Of a stretch of 64,000 nucleotides of DNA, positions 7,895 through 17,186 are shown piece by piece. This stretch comes from Cognatundibacterium luofuense (GTDB lineage: Bacteria; Pseudomonadota; Gammaproteobacteria; Burkholderiales; Burkholderiaceae_D): NCBI RefSeq assembly GCF_018139685.1, contig NZ_JAGSPN010000013.1, positions 81,221 to 145,220 on the forward strand, read 5' to 3'. Each line of letters starts with the position of its first letter. The first letter of the stretch is position 1. The notes under the pieces are model-generated. The model worked only from the letters and a program-made list of their open reading frames with translations, did no database searches and was not told the DNA's origin. A program made the translations under genes and the position numbers.

Positions 7895-7966
7895 TGATTT
7901 TTCTTGTTAACTAACATATTTAAATCGTTCAGAGTGCAATGACAAACAGCATGTAAGGATTGACGT

Positions 7967-8176
7967 TTACAAATCCTGCCCGTCACGCAGTCTTTTCGTT
8001 TCCGCAGCTTCTCTGGCGAAGAAAGTCAGAACCAGCGTGACGACAAAAACAATACCCAGTGTCATCTCCACTTTGAAAAAAATATCGACCGGCATCACCA
8101 CAAACCACATTTGCACCAGCGCAATCAGTGCGCCCAGCACAAATAAGCTGATACAGAATTTCGTTCCGAATCGCAT
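7967..8176 (-). CDS. Small two-helix membrane protein
   Basis: Protein of 69 residues with two hydrophobic segments (FCISLFVLGALIALVQMWFVV and MTLGIVFVVTLVLTFFA) and a charged tail ending RLRDGQDL. ATG 8176 overlaps the stop of the YbjQ gene upstream (TGATG), so the two are translationally coupled; a GTG three bases earlier is possible. I do not recognise the family. Confidence 0.7.
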   Translation of the reverse strand: MRFGTKFCISLFVLGALIALVQMWFVVMPVDIFFKVEMTLGIVFVVTLVLTFFAREAAETKRLRDGQDL

Positions 8177-8523
8177 CACTGGCTCCCGTTTTCACCGACC
8201 GGAACAACGACCACTGCCGTGCCGTAGCACAATACTTCCGTCACACCGGCCATCACTTCAGTCGCATCGTAACGCATCGCAATAATCGCATTCGCGCCGT
8301 TCTTACGCGCTTCCTTGCACATCAGTTCGTACGCTTCCAACCGCGCTTGTTCGCACAGATTGGTGTAAATCGAAATATTGCCACCGAATATAGTCTGAAT
8401 CCCGCCAAAAAAATTCCCGACGATAGAACGCGACCGCACCGTAATACCGCGCACGATACCGATGTTTTTTTCTATTTTGTAACCCGGTAAATCGAAAGCC
8501 GAAGTAATCATCGCCTTTTGCAT
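8176..8523 (-). CDS. YbjQ/UPF0145 family protein
   Basis: Protein of 115 residues matching the YbjQ family (once called a heavy-metal-binding domain; the fold is a homopentamer of unknown function). Typical stretches are [28 protein letters not shown] and [19 protein letters not shown] precedes ATG 8523. It forms a two-gene unit with the small membrane protein downstream. Confidence 0.9.
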   Translation of the reverse strand: MQKAMITSAFDLPGYKIEKNIGIVRGITVRSRSIVGNFFGGIQTIFGGNISIYTNLCEQARLEAYELMCKEARKNGANAIIAMRYDATEVMAGVTEVLCYGTAVVVVPVGENGSQ

Positions 8524-8762
8524 ACTGCTCTCCTGTTGTAAGTCGTTACGAGACTATCCCTGCTGAGCAGAGAATTCATCAGCCAATGTGCCACAAACCA
8601 GCGGCAAGGGGCAAGGAAGGAATGACGACTGCGGCAAGCGCAGATATGCCCGTCGTCTGCACTGCGCTGGTGCCGCACATGCTGCAGACAAAGACGATTT
8701 CCCTCCGAAAATCTGATAAATTCCTTTTGTTCAACCTTTAGCCTGCTGAAAAGAAAGCCGCC

Positions 8763-9749
8763 ATGATTACTGTCCGCCCTCTGTTGCCTGACGATGCCGC
8801 TGCATTTAAAGCCTTACGCCTGCAGGGTTTGCAGGAAATACCATCGGCATTCGGATCCAGTTATGAAGAAGAATGCGATACGCCGGTGGAAGAACTGGCA
8901 CGGCGTTTTGCACCGCAAGCGGGGCGCGCACGCTTCGGTGCGTTTGACGGCGCACAACTGATCGGCATTGCAGGCATAGGGCAGGAAGAAAAGCGCAAGC
9001 TGGCGCATCGTGTGAATTTATGGGGCATGTATGTGGCGCCGTCGCATCGCGGACGTGGCATCGCACAGCAATTAATGCAGGCAGCCATCACAGCGGCCAG
9101 TACACTGCCGGGCGCGCGCCAGTTGCATCTGAGCGTGAATACACGCAATACCAGCGCCGTACACTTGTATCTGCGCACGGGCTTTCAGGCATACGGACAG
9201 GATCACGGCGCTTTACTGATCGACGGCGAACTGCACGATGAATATCTGATGCGGCTGGATTTAGCTGCGGCAACGCAGGCCGCTGCAACCAACACCACGC
9301 AGCCAGCCACGGCTACATACTCTGTTTTACCGGATGGCTACAGCCTGCTGCACGCAACACCTGCGATTGCAACTTACCTTCATTTACGGCAAGCCTCCGG
9401 CTTATCCCCGAAGACCGAAGCTGCGGCCCGCCGTGGCTTACCGCATACCCGATTCGCGGTACAGATCATGCATGACGGCAAACCGGTCGGCATGGGGCGC
9501 GTAATTGGTGACGGCGGCTGTTTTTATCAGGTGACCGATATCTGCCTGCTCCCCGCCCACCGCGGCCACGGCCTCGCCAAACACATCATGCAAGCCATCA
9601 TGGACTATCTGCATCACTACGCACCGGACGGCGCATACGTCAGCCTGATTGCCGATGGCGAAGCCAACAAACTCTACAGCCAGTTCGGTTTTCAGATGAC
9701 TGCACCGAAGTCGGTGGGGATGGCGATGGTGATCAGGAAATCCACCTGA
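8763..9749 (+). CDS. Tandem GNAT acetyltransferase
   Basis: Protein of 328 residues built of two GNAT domains. The first (about 1-165) has the acetyl-CoA loop HRGRGIAQQLM and a C-terminal VHLYLRTGF motif. The second (about 185-326) has HRGHGLAKHIM and LYSQFGF. They are joined by an Ala/Thr-rich linker (about 168-187). The second half resembles single-domain enzymes found alone in many genomes, so this looks like a gene fusion. Substrates are unknown. Confidence 0.88.
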   Translation: MITVRPLLPDDAAAFKALRLQGLQEIPSAFGSSYEEECDTPVEELARRFAPQAGRARFGAFDGAQLIGIAGIGQEEKRKLAHRVNLWGMYVAPSHRGRGIAQQLMQAAITAASTLPGARQLHLSVNTRNTSAVHLYLRTGFQAYGQDHGALLIDGELHDEYLMRLDLAAATQAAATNTTQPATATYSVLPDGYSLLHATPAIATYLHLRQASGLSPKTEAAARRGLPHTRFAVQIMHDGKPVGMGRVIGDGGCFYQVTDICLLPAHRGHGLAKHIMQAIMDYLHHYAPDGAYVSLIADGEANKLYSQFGFQMTAPKSVGMAMVIRKST

Positions 9750-9840
9750 TTCCGGGTTTTATTGCCCCAACGACAGCTTTCTTTTAAACCATTGAGATTT
9801 ATAAAAACGCTCATTACAATCGCCTGCCCTCTGTTTCGAT

Positions 9841-10380
9841 GTGAAGATACTCATGCTGCGTTCTGTAATGTTCTGTACCAGCTTGCTGGCGACTGTGCCG
9901 GTGGCTGCCCAACCTGCTGCACTGACCGGAAAAGCAATACCAGCCGCGCTGTCAGGAAAAATGCTGGATCTGGGTGCCCTGTTACGCGACCAGACAGCGG
10001 AAATGCCGGCAAAATCGGTACAAGTGCAAATCGTGCCGGAATTCCAGTTGGCCGTGGTCGTTTTCGCACTCACCGGCTGGGCTGGCGGCGGCAACCATTT
10101 CACTAATCATCTCGCCGTATTCAGAACAGAATCCGGCGAAGATGGCACACTGAATTACAGACTCATCGACACGCTGGTGATCGGCGGGAGAGGAACGCGC
10201 TCTGTGGACAAACTGCGCGTCGCTGTGCAGCAGGAGCAAGACGGTAACAGCCTGCTTCTGCGCATACCTGCAAAAGCCAATCTGCCCGAAGATTCACCGA
10301 ATTTCCCGAGTAAACCGATAACACTCACCCTGCGCCTGAAAGATCAGCGCCTGAGCATCCTGTCGCCGAAAACCTCATAA
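9841..10380 (+). CDS. Secreted hypothetical protein
   Basis: Protein of about 179 residues with an N-terminal signal peptide (MLRSVMFCTSLLATVPVAAQ). The start is either GTG 9841 or ATG 9853; the signal works from both. The mature part is beta-rich and ends in TLTLRLKDQRLSILSP. I do not recognise the family and the neighbours give no hint. Confidence 0.6.
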   Translation: MKILMLRSVMFCTSLLATVPVAAQPAALTGKAIPAALSGKMLDLGALLRDQTAEMPAKSVQVQIVPEFQLAVVVFALTGWAGGGNHFTNHLAVFRTESGEDGTLNYRLIDTLVIGGRGTRSVDKLRVAVQQEQDGNSLLLRIPAKANLPEDSPNFPSKPITLTLRLKDQRLSILSPKTS

Positions 10381-10396
10381 GCAGAGCTGCAGACTA

Positions 10397-10482
10397 TGCA
10401 GAAGTCCGCATCCGGCATTTTCAAAAGCCCGGACTTTCTGCCGACGACAGGCAGATCGCTGTGCTGAACACCGCATTTGGGT
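10397..10482 (+). repeat. Dispersed ~85-bp repeat, copy 2
   Basis: GCAGAAGTCCGCATCCGGC at the left, GGACTTTCTGCCGACGACAG in the centre and CACCGCATTTGGG at the right. It lies between convergent genes. Confidence 0.75.
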
Positions 10483-10535
10483 GCTTTCAGGGCAATGTCA
10501 GCGCAGTTTCCGGGTATTCCTGCTCTGGGCACCGT

Positions 10536-10889
10536 TCAGGCAGTCTGCAGAGCTTCAAACTGGCGAAAACCTTCTTCCAGCGCAGGAATGATGTGAACCA
10601 GTTCGAAATACGGTGCGCTGAACAGCGGTGAGTCGCGCAGGATTTCCATCACGCAATGCCATTGCAGCATGTCGCCCGCTTCGCACAGCACGATATCGGA
10701 ACAGACGCCGCTGAATGCTTCCGCATCGAAGTGCCGCAGGCTGAGCGGCTGCTGTGCGGTTGACAGCGAAAGCGCCTTGCCGAGTGCCGTCGTCGCAATC
10801 GTATTGCGCTGCTCGCGCGACAGTTGCAGCCACGCAGGTAAGGCGCGCAGCAAGATAAAAAAGTGTAAGCGGGTATGGGTAACAGACAT
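10536..10889 (-). CDS. Darcynin family protein
   Basis: Protein of 117 residues matching the small darcynin family: FFILLRALPAWLQLSREQR at the start, RHFDAEAFSGVCSDIVLCE in the middle and PYFELVHIIPALEEGFRQFE near the end. The function is not established. It is divergent from a TetR-family gene, with 148 bases between them; that layout often means the TetR protein controls the neighbour. GGAG precedes ATG 10889. Confidence 0.85.
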   Translation of the reverse strand: MSVTHTRLHFFILLRALPAWLQLSREQRNTIATTALGKALSLSTAQQPLSLRHFDAEAFSGVCSDIVLCEAGDMLQWHCVMEILRDSPLFSAPYFELVHIIPALEEGFRQFEALQTA

Positions 10890-10997
10890 CAGATTCTCCG
10901 GCAGGCTGGTTACACCATTGCGCTGCGCGCAATAGCGGTGGCGAATGCATTGCCATGTCTGTTGCAGAAACAGAGATGTGCATCAGACTGACCTGTC

Positions 10998-11036
10998 TAT
11001 AATATGAATGTTTACTCACATTGAATACTCGCATTC
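10998..11036 (+). promoter_or_regulatory. Promoter -10 and possible operator of the TetR gene
   Basis: TATAAT at 10998-11003, followed by an inverted pair GAATG (11006-11010) / CATTC (11032-11036). With this -10, transcription would begin near 11010, which favours the ATG at 11038 as the protein start. The operator assignment is tentative. Confidence 0.4.
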
Positions 11037-11037
11037 C

Positions 11038-11661
11038 ATGGCCGCAGATAAAGCGTCAGCAACACCCGAAAAACCGCGCTTACAAGCACGTAAACAGCCG
11101 CTTCAGTCGCGTTCAGCAGCAACGGTTGGCGTGATTCTGGAAGCTGCTGCTCGCATTCTGGAAGAACGCGGGCTGACCGGATTAAATACCAATCTGGTCG
11201 CGCAGCGTGCCGGTGTCAGTATCGGCAGTCTGTATCAGTATTTTCCGGGGAAAGAAGCCTTGCTGGCGGCGCTGATACGCGATGCGCGTGCCGGTTTGCT
11301 GGAAGCGGTACAACAGATATGCACGCAAGGTGGCTTGCTGTCCACCCAGCTGCGTGTACTGATACGCGCCGCCGTTCATCATCAGTTGCACCGGCCGCAG
11401 CTGATGCGTCATCTGGAATACGCAGAGCTGATGCTGCCACTGGATCAGGAAAGCGCCGCGCTGAATGATGCTCTGCTGAATGCACTGCAAGGCGTACTGA
11501 TGGCGCATGCGGTGCAGGAAGCAGAAGTCACCGCACGCGATCTGATCGCGATCAGCCGAGGCATGATAGACAGCGCCGGACTGGCTGGTGAAAGCGATGC
11601 AGCGACACTGGAAAACCGCGTCTGGCGCGCCGTCAGCGGTTATTTGTCCTGTGCTGTCTGA
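11038..11661 (+). CDS. TetR/AcrR family transcriptional regulator
   Basis: Repressor-type protein of 207 residues from ATG 11038 (217 from the alternative ATG 11008). The helix-turn-helix is clear: ILEERGLTGLNTNLVAQRAG then VSIGSLYQYFPGKEALL. The C-terminal ligand domain is alpha-helical and includes HHQLHRPQLMRHLEYAELM. It is divergent from the darcynin gene, its likely target. The ligand is unknown. Confidence 0.9.
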   Translation: MAADKASATPEKPRLQARKQPLQSRSAATVGVILEAAARILEERGLTGLNTNLVAQRAGVSIGSLYQYFPGKEALLAALIRDARAGLLEAVQQICTQGGLLSTQLRVLIRAAVHHQLHRPQLMRHLEYAELMLPLDQESAALNDALLNALQGVLMAHAVQEAEVTARDLIAISRGMIDSAGLAGESDAATLENRVWRAVSGYLSCAV

Positions 11662-11713
11662 TACTGAATCTGGCTCTGATTCTGGTTTCAGTGAAATTTG
11701 TTAACCGGAATAT

Positions 11714-12763
<1,050 letters not shown>

Positions 12764-12878
12764 GGCTGATGTCCGTTAAATGAAGTTTCAGAACTAATCC
12801 CGCTCCGCAAATTGACAGGCACAGCGCCGCCGTTGATCTGATCCGGCGTTCGCTGGCCCCGCTGAAGCGGGCAGGAAC

Positions 12879-13150
12879 CAGAACTCATTTCATCAATAGC
12901 CACGAGTGCGAACGCGAGGTGCCGGGATGCAGTGCGCGGCGTCGTTGCGCGGCACAGGCTGATGCCTGTGCAAGCGACGCAACAAAGCAATGCGCCCGAC
13001 ACCTCCGTTCCCGGAGGGTTTGCCTCATAGCGCACGCTGGACAGCGTTGGACGCGTTGTGAATAGCACCGCTATTCACTGCCTCGCCCGCCTTGCCAGCC
13101 CGCGCTATGAGACAAACGCATCTCGCGGGTATTTATGAAATGAGTTCTAA
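12879..13150. mobile_element. 273-bp inverted-repeat element (MITE-like), copy 2
   Basis: Nearly identical to the copy at 5731-6003, including the internal GTGAATAGC/GCTATTCAC hairpin. The left end begins CAGAACTCATTTCATCAATA (small changes from copy 1); the right end ATGAAATGAGTTCTAA is intact. The right end supplies the TAG stop codon of the merR gene read from the other strand. Confidence 0.82.
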
Positions 13151-13530
13151 GCCACCGCGTCCTGCAACATACCGTCGTACATCACCAGTTTGGCTTGTAA
13201 AACGCGCAGATTATCCTGCAATGCTTCAATGGTTTGCTGCACTTCCTGCGTATGCTGTGCGAGCAAGGCACGGCGGGCAGACATACTTTCCACGGTGTTA
13301 CCGGCACGCCGCAATTCGGCGTAACGCAGCATCTCGCGCACCGGCAAGCCGGTTGATTTCAGCTTCAGCAAAAACTGTATCCAGGTCAGATCCTGCTGAC
13401 TGTATAAGCGATGGCTGTTATCGCGCCGCCCCACCGGATCCAGCAAACCGATACGTTCGTAATAACGCAGTGTATGGGTCGTCAGTCCGGTCAGCGCAGC
13501 GGCATCCCGTATGGTCAGAAAGTGTGTCAT
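13147..13530 (-). CDS. MerR family transcriptional regulator
   Basis: Regulator of 127 residues. An N-terminal winged helix (FLTIRDAAALTGLTTHTLRYYERIGLL) is followed by a second helix pair with HRLYSQQDLTWIQFLLKLKSTGLP and a long dimer coiled coil (about 75-120). There is no cysteine-rich metal loop, so it is of the NolA/AdhR-like type responding to stress or aldehydes rather than metals. Its own promoter has the 19-bp spacer typical of MerR control. The stop codon comes from the inserted element, so the last residues may not be original. Confidence 0.9.
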   Translation of the reverse strand: MTHFLTIRDAAALTGLTTHTLRYYERIGLLDPVGRRDNSHRLYSQQDLTWIQFLLKLKSTGLPVREMLRYAELRRAGNTVESMSARRALLAQHTQEVQQTIEALQDNLRVLQAKLVMYDGMLQDAVA

Positions 13531-13537
13531 GGCAGGC

Positions 13538-13568
13538 AGTCTAGAAGTTGGAGTGCGCTCTAAGTCAA
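13538..13568 (-). promoter_or_regulatory. MerR-type promoter with 19-bp spacer
   Basis: Read on the minus strand: -35 TTGACT (13568-13563), 19 bases containing the dyad TAGAGCGCACTC, then -10 TAGACT (13543-13538). An elongated 19-bp spacer with a central dyad is the hallmark of MerR-activated promoters. The ATG of merR lies only about 8 bases downstream, so the message would be leaderless or nearly so. Confidence 0.7.
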
Positions 13569-13762
13569 GCGCAGATATTTTATTAAGTACAGCTTCAAAG
13601 GTACACAGGCGCTGTATAAGGAAATTTGTATATTCATTCCAATACCACTTGGAATCATTTGTTTTAAATCACCAACAATCTGTCTTTTTGATCAGAATCT
13701 TTTTGATACAATCCTTGCCTGGCGGAATTAAATTGTTTACTAAGTTTTTCTGCTAAGTGTGC

Positions 13763-13788
13763 CTGAGCGAAGTGGCTCAGTTTATTTT
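13763..13788 (+). terminator. Short hairpin with T-rich tail before lipoprotein gene
   Basis: CTGAGC / GCTCAG stem with a 6-base loop followed by TTTATTTTCTT. It lies 20 bases before the ATG at 13811, so it may be an upstream terminator or a 5'-UTR element. Confidence 0.35.
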
Positions 13789-13810
13789 CTTCTAAATTCG
13801 TCTTCAATAT

Positions 13811-14275
13811 ATGAAACTTGCTTCTTTACTGGCAATGGGTGCCGTTGTTCTGATGACTGGCTGCGCATCCGTTGATATGGCATCTAAAGCTGAATCCGCA
13901 AAAGCCAAAGAATTTGCTACACCGACACAAGGTAAATCCGGTGTCTATATTTACCGTGACAGCTTCGTTGGTAAGGCACTCAAAAAAGATATCTGGATTG
14001 ATGGAAAATGCGTTGGCGAAAGCGCTCCTGATGTCTTCTTTTACACCGAAGTCGACGGCGATAAAACACATAAAGTTGAAACACAGTCAGAGTTTTCTCC
14101 AAATGGCTTCGATCTGATGTTCCAGGCTGGTAAAAATTACTTTATCCGCCAGTACATTAAAATGGGTCTGGTCGTCGGCGGCGCAGACTTAGAGCAAGTG
14201 ACCGAAGAACAAGGCAAGATTGCCGTTTCCAAACTGGAATTGGCAAAAGCCGGCAAATGTAGTGCCGCACGATAA
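13811..14275 (+). CDS. DUF2846-like lipoprotein
   Basis: Lipoprotein of 154 residues: lipobox LMTGC (Cys18), then GKSGVYIYRDSFVGKALKKDIWIDGKCVGES and a beta-rich domain with FFYTEVDGDKTHKVETQSEFSPN, the pattern of DUF2846 envelope lipoproteins of unknown function. It has its own strong terminator downstream and is transcribed alone. Confidence 0.8.
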   Translation: MKLASLLAMGAVVLMTGCASVDMASKAESAKAKEFATPTQGKSGVYIYRDSFVGKALKKDIWIDGKCVGESAPDVFFYTEVDGDKTHKVETQSEFSPNGFDLMFQAGKNYFIRQYIKMGLVVGGADLEQVTEEQGKIAVSKLELAKAGKCSAAR

Positions 14276-14296
14276 CAACAAGTAGTTTTGTCACAG

Positions 14297-14330
14297 ACAA
14301 GTGTTGATACAAGCCATCAACACTTGTTTC
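14297..14330 (+). terminator. Terminator-like stem-loop
   Basis: Perfect 12-bp stem ACAAGTGTTGAT / ATCAACACTTGT with a 7-base loop and a short T-rich tail, 20 bases after the DUF2846 gene. I see nothing else in the ~250 bases up to the next gene. Confidence 0.65.
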
Positions 14331-14583
14331 AGTAAATTTCTGCTGATCGCTTTTTTGTACCCGTCAGCCAGCCCCGGTATCACCGCCCCTCATCACCCCT
14401 GATCGCCTGCGCCCCCCTCGCTTCCGGCAAGCCACATGCACATGCATGTTTGCCCTGTTGTCATTTTTGCGTCACCGGAATCCGACACAAATTTATCCGT
14501 TCATCACTACTGCACCAAAGGACAATATCAGCACAGCGTTTCTGTTTTTATGATTCCCTCACACTTACTTGGGGGAAACAACA

Positions 14584-16524
14584 ATGAAACCACTTTCTGA
14601 CTGGTCTGCAATCTTGCATACCATTCGTACAACATCGGTATTGTCCGCATCGGCTGCCGCTATTTTGTTATCCGCCTGTGGTGGCGGAGGCGGCGGTGAT
14701 TCCGGCAGCAGCAGTGGTTCCGGCAATAACAATACCAGTCAGACTTCCCAGCCTGCACTTGGCATCAGCAAACTGGAACTGGCGCAGACGCATGTCATTC
14801 CCGCTGCGGGACTGAGCTGGCAAACCAAAGACGCGCCGCAAATGCTGATTGCCGGTCAGCGTGACACGCTGTTGCTGGTGCGTTTTGCGCAGACAGATGT
14901 CAGTGCGCCGGTGGCGGAAATCTGGAATGGTCAGCAACTGTTGGGCAAGCTGACGCTGAATCCGCCGTTGCAATTGCCGCCGAGTGAAGGTGCGGACAGT
15001 CCTTACGCCAGCGATACCTGGTCAGTCACCGTCCCTGCAGCGATGATCAGTCCTGGTATGCGTGTGCGTTTTATCGCTGGCAATTACAGTGTCAGCAGCG
15101 ACAATCCGGTGGCGGTCGGGCCGGATACGGATTTAACGGTGCAGATTCTGCCGTTTGTATTGTTTGGTGCGACAGAAGCCAATACCGGTCTGAACTTCAG
15201 TCAGGAACGTCTGCTGAATCTGGACAGCACTTTGCAGAAAGAAGGCGCCGCCACTTTTCCGGCGTCGCGGACTGTGTTCAGCAACCATCCGGTGGGTATG
15301 TTTCAGAGCGATTTTCTGGTGATTCCACCGAATAACAATCAGCCGGCGCGGGTTGCCACCTCAAAAAGCGATATTCAGGATACGGGTTTTCTGGTGGGGA
15401 TCGTCAACGATTTGCTGTACCGGATCAATATCGCCAGCGGCGATGCCGGTCTGAATAAACTCAGTTATGCATCGGTGATTGCGGTAGATAACACCAGTAC
15501 CAACAGCAATAAACTGAGCTGGATCGGTAACGGCGTCAGTCTGGTCGGCTCGGGTAGCGGTACCGGCGGTAACAGTATCGGTTTTCTGTTGCACGAAGGC
15601 GGGCACGGCATGGGGCTTGGTCATTCCGCTGGTGAGTCCTTAGAAAATCCGGCTTACTATCCCTATCAGCGCGGCTCGCTGAAAGGCTCGGCCTGGGCTT
15701 ACAACGATGCGCGTAAGCAGTTACGCAGTCCGCTGATGCCAAAAACCGCGCCGGATTTCAATGGTTGCGCAGCCAAGGGCTATGTATCGGATGATGGTCA
15801 GCGCTGCTACCGCATGGACCCGATGGATCATGCCGATGATGGGTTTGATCCGTCCTACCGGTTCTCCATTTATTCCGATTACAACGCGGCACGCATCCAG
15901 CGCTGGATTGCTGAGCGCGTCAAAATCGATAACAGCTCGCCGACCAAATTGGCTGCATGGGATAAAACCACGCAAAAATGGTTACCGTACACACCGAAGA
16001 CTGAACAATCCGGCGCATGGGGGCTGAACGGCAATTTGCCGGTGACGCTGCAAACACCTATGGCACAAATTGCACTGACCTACAGCAATGCCGGGACAGC
16101 GGGTGCATCGCGTTTTTACCCGCCAGTGATTGCTGTCGCCAATGCGAGTGAAACGATAGACCCGACCAATCCCGCGCAGCTGGCAAAAATCTATCCGTAC
16201 AATCTGAACGGCCAGACACCGCCTTATACCTGGTATTGCCATGGCTCCGGCTGCGATTTCACCGTCAGAGTCAGCTTCTCCGATGGCAGTCAGCAATACC
16301 GCGTACTGCAAGGCGGATTCCGGCAAATGTCTGCACCGGAAACCTACCGCGCGGAAGCAAAGAATCCCAACAGCCGCGACAGCTTTGAAATGTGGGCACT
16401 GAACGTCCCTGCACCGGCCAACAGCAAAGTCGTAAGACTGGAATTGCTGGATACGCCAAAAGTCTGGTCGATGAGCAGCGCGCAAATCCGTTCCGCACCG
16501 GTTCTGATCTCCGCAACATACTGA
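14584..16524 (+). CDS. M66-like zinc metalloprotease lipoprotein
   Basis: Large exported protein of 646 residues. The lipobox LLSAC is followed by a Gly/Ser-rich linker (GGGGGGDSGSSSGSG), so it is tethered to the envelope. The zinc motif HEGGHGMGLGH starts at His337 (HExxHxxGxxH, metzincin type) and is followed by a Met-turn-like MDPMDHADDG. Length, lipobox and motif fit the M66/StcE-TagA group, which cleaves heavily glycosylated proteins; the substrate here is unknown. ATG 14584 has GGGGGA before it; a TTG at 14569 also opens the frame. The upstream ~250 bases show no other gene. Confidence 0.82.
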   Translation: MKPLSDWSAILHTIRTTSVLSASAAAILLSACGGGGGGDSGSSSGSGNNNTSQTSQPALGISKLELAQTHVIPAAGLSWQTKDAPQMLIAGQRDTLLLVRFAQTDVSAPVAEIWNGQQLLGKLTLNPPLQLPPSEGADSPYASDTWSVTVPAAMISPGMRVRFIAGNYSVSSDNPVAVGPDTDLTVQILPFVLFGATEANTGLNFSQERLLNLDSTLQKEGAATFPASRTVFSNHPVGMFQSDFLVIPPNNNQPARVATSKSDIQDTGFLVGIVNDLLYRINIASGDAGLNKLSYASVIAVDNTSTNSNKLSWIGNGVSLVGSGSGTGGNSIGFLLHEGGHGMGLGHSAGESLENPAYYPYQRGSLKGSAWAYNDARKQLRSPLMPKTAPDFNGCAAKGYVSDDGQRCYRMDPMDHADDGFDPSYRFSIYSDYNAARIQRWIAERVKIDNSSPTKLAAWDKTTQKWLPYTPKTEQSGAWGLNGNLPVTLQTPMAQIALTYSNAGTAGASRFYPPVIAVANASETIDPTNPAQLAKIYPYNLNGQTPPYTWYCHGSGCDFTVRVSFSDGSQQYRVLQGGFRQMSAPETYRAEAKNPNSRDSFEMWALNVPAPANSKVVRLELLDTPKVWSMSSAQIRSAPVLISATY

Positions 16525-16541
16525 TTCCCGCCACCATGCCT

Positions 16542-16630
16542 GTGCAGAACTCCGCATCAGGCATTTCCGAAAGCCCGGACTTTCTGCCGACGTCCGGGCT
16601 TTTGCCATGCTGAAATCCGCATTTGGGCTG
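16542..16630 (+). repeat. Dispersed ~85-bp repeat, copy 3
   Basis: GCAGAACTCCGCATCAGGC at the left, CCGGACTTTCTGCCGACG in the centre, then TGCTGAAATCCGCATTTGGG. A GCCCGGAC.../GTCCGGGC inverted pair makes this copy look terminator-like for the protease gene. Confidence 0.75.
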
Positions 16631-16756
16631 TTTTGTGTGCCTGTACGGCAACTGGCGGGCAAACCGGTTGCCTGACTTCCGTGCCGGTCAGCGATGCGCG
16701 GTACGCGTACTGGACTTTCACCCGTTCTGGTTTTTGCAACATGTGGCAGATCGTGC

Positions 16757-16800
16757 TTGACTTCATCATTTACACGTGTAATCGTTTACGCATGTAAATG
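16757..16800 (+). promoter_or_regulatory. BlaI-type operator/promoter
   Basis: TTGACT (16757-16762) as -35, with two dyads of the TACA-N2-TGTA type downstream: TACACGTGTA (16771-16780) and TACGCATGTA (16787-16796). These match the half-site pattern of BlaI/MecI operators and overlap the likely -10, so the blaI-like gene probably represses itself. Confidence 0.65.
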
Positions 16801-16814
16801 AACCGGAGTGTCAC

Positions 16815-17186
16815 ATGGATCAGACCAGTATCAGTGAAGCGGAAGCGCTGATTATGCAATTGCTGTGGGAAAACCATCCGCGCAGCGCGGAAGAAATTTG
16901 TCAGGCTTTATGTGAACAGCAGCAATGGCAGGTATCCACCGTCAAAACCCTGCTGAATCGTTTGCTGAACAAAGGTGCGATTCGCGCAGATAAGCAAAGC
17001 CGATATTTTTTATACAGTCCGGTGCTGCAAAAAGAAGTCTGGCTACAGCAGGAAAGTCAGGGATTTCTGAATCGTTTATTTCAGGGGCGGCTGGCACCGC
17101 TGGTTGCGCATTTCAGCCAGCAACAGAATTTGTCGGCACAAGACATCGCCGATATTAAAAAAATTATTCAGGAACTGGAAAAATGA
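16815..17186 (+). CDS. BlaI/MecI/CopY family repressor
   Basis: Winged-helix repressor of 123 residues. It starts with SISEAEALIMQLLWENHPRS and has the recognition segment WQVSTVKTLLNRLLNKGAI, then a dimerisation tail. In this family cleavage by a membrane M56 protease relieves repression. The protease gene starts four bases before this gene's end (ATGA overlap). No beta-lactamase or PBP gene is adjacent; the downstream target may be the pair itself or a gene elsewhere. Confidence 0.92.
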   Translation: MDQTSISEAEALIMQLLWENHPRSAEEICQALCEQQQWQVSTVKTLLNRLLNKGAIRADKQSRYFLYSPVLQKEVWLQQESQGFLNRLFQGRLAPLVAHFSQQQNLSAQDIADIKKIIQELEK

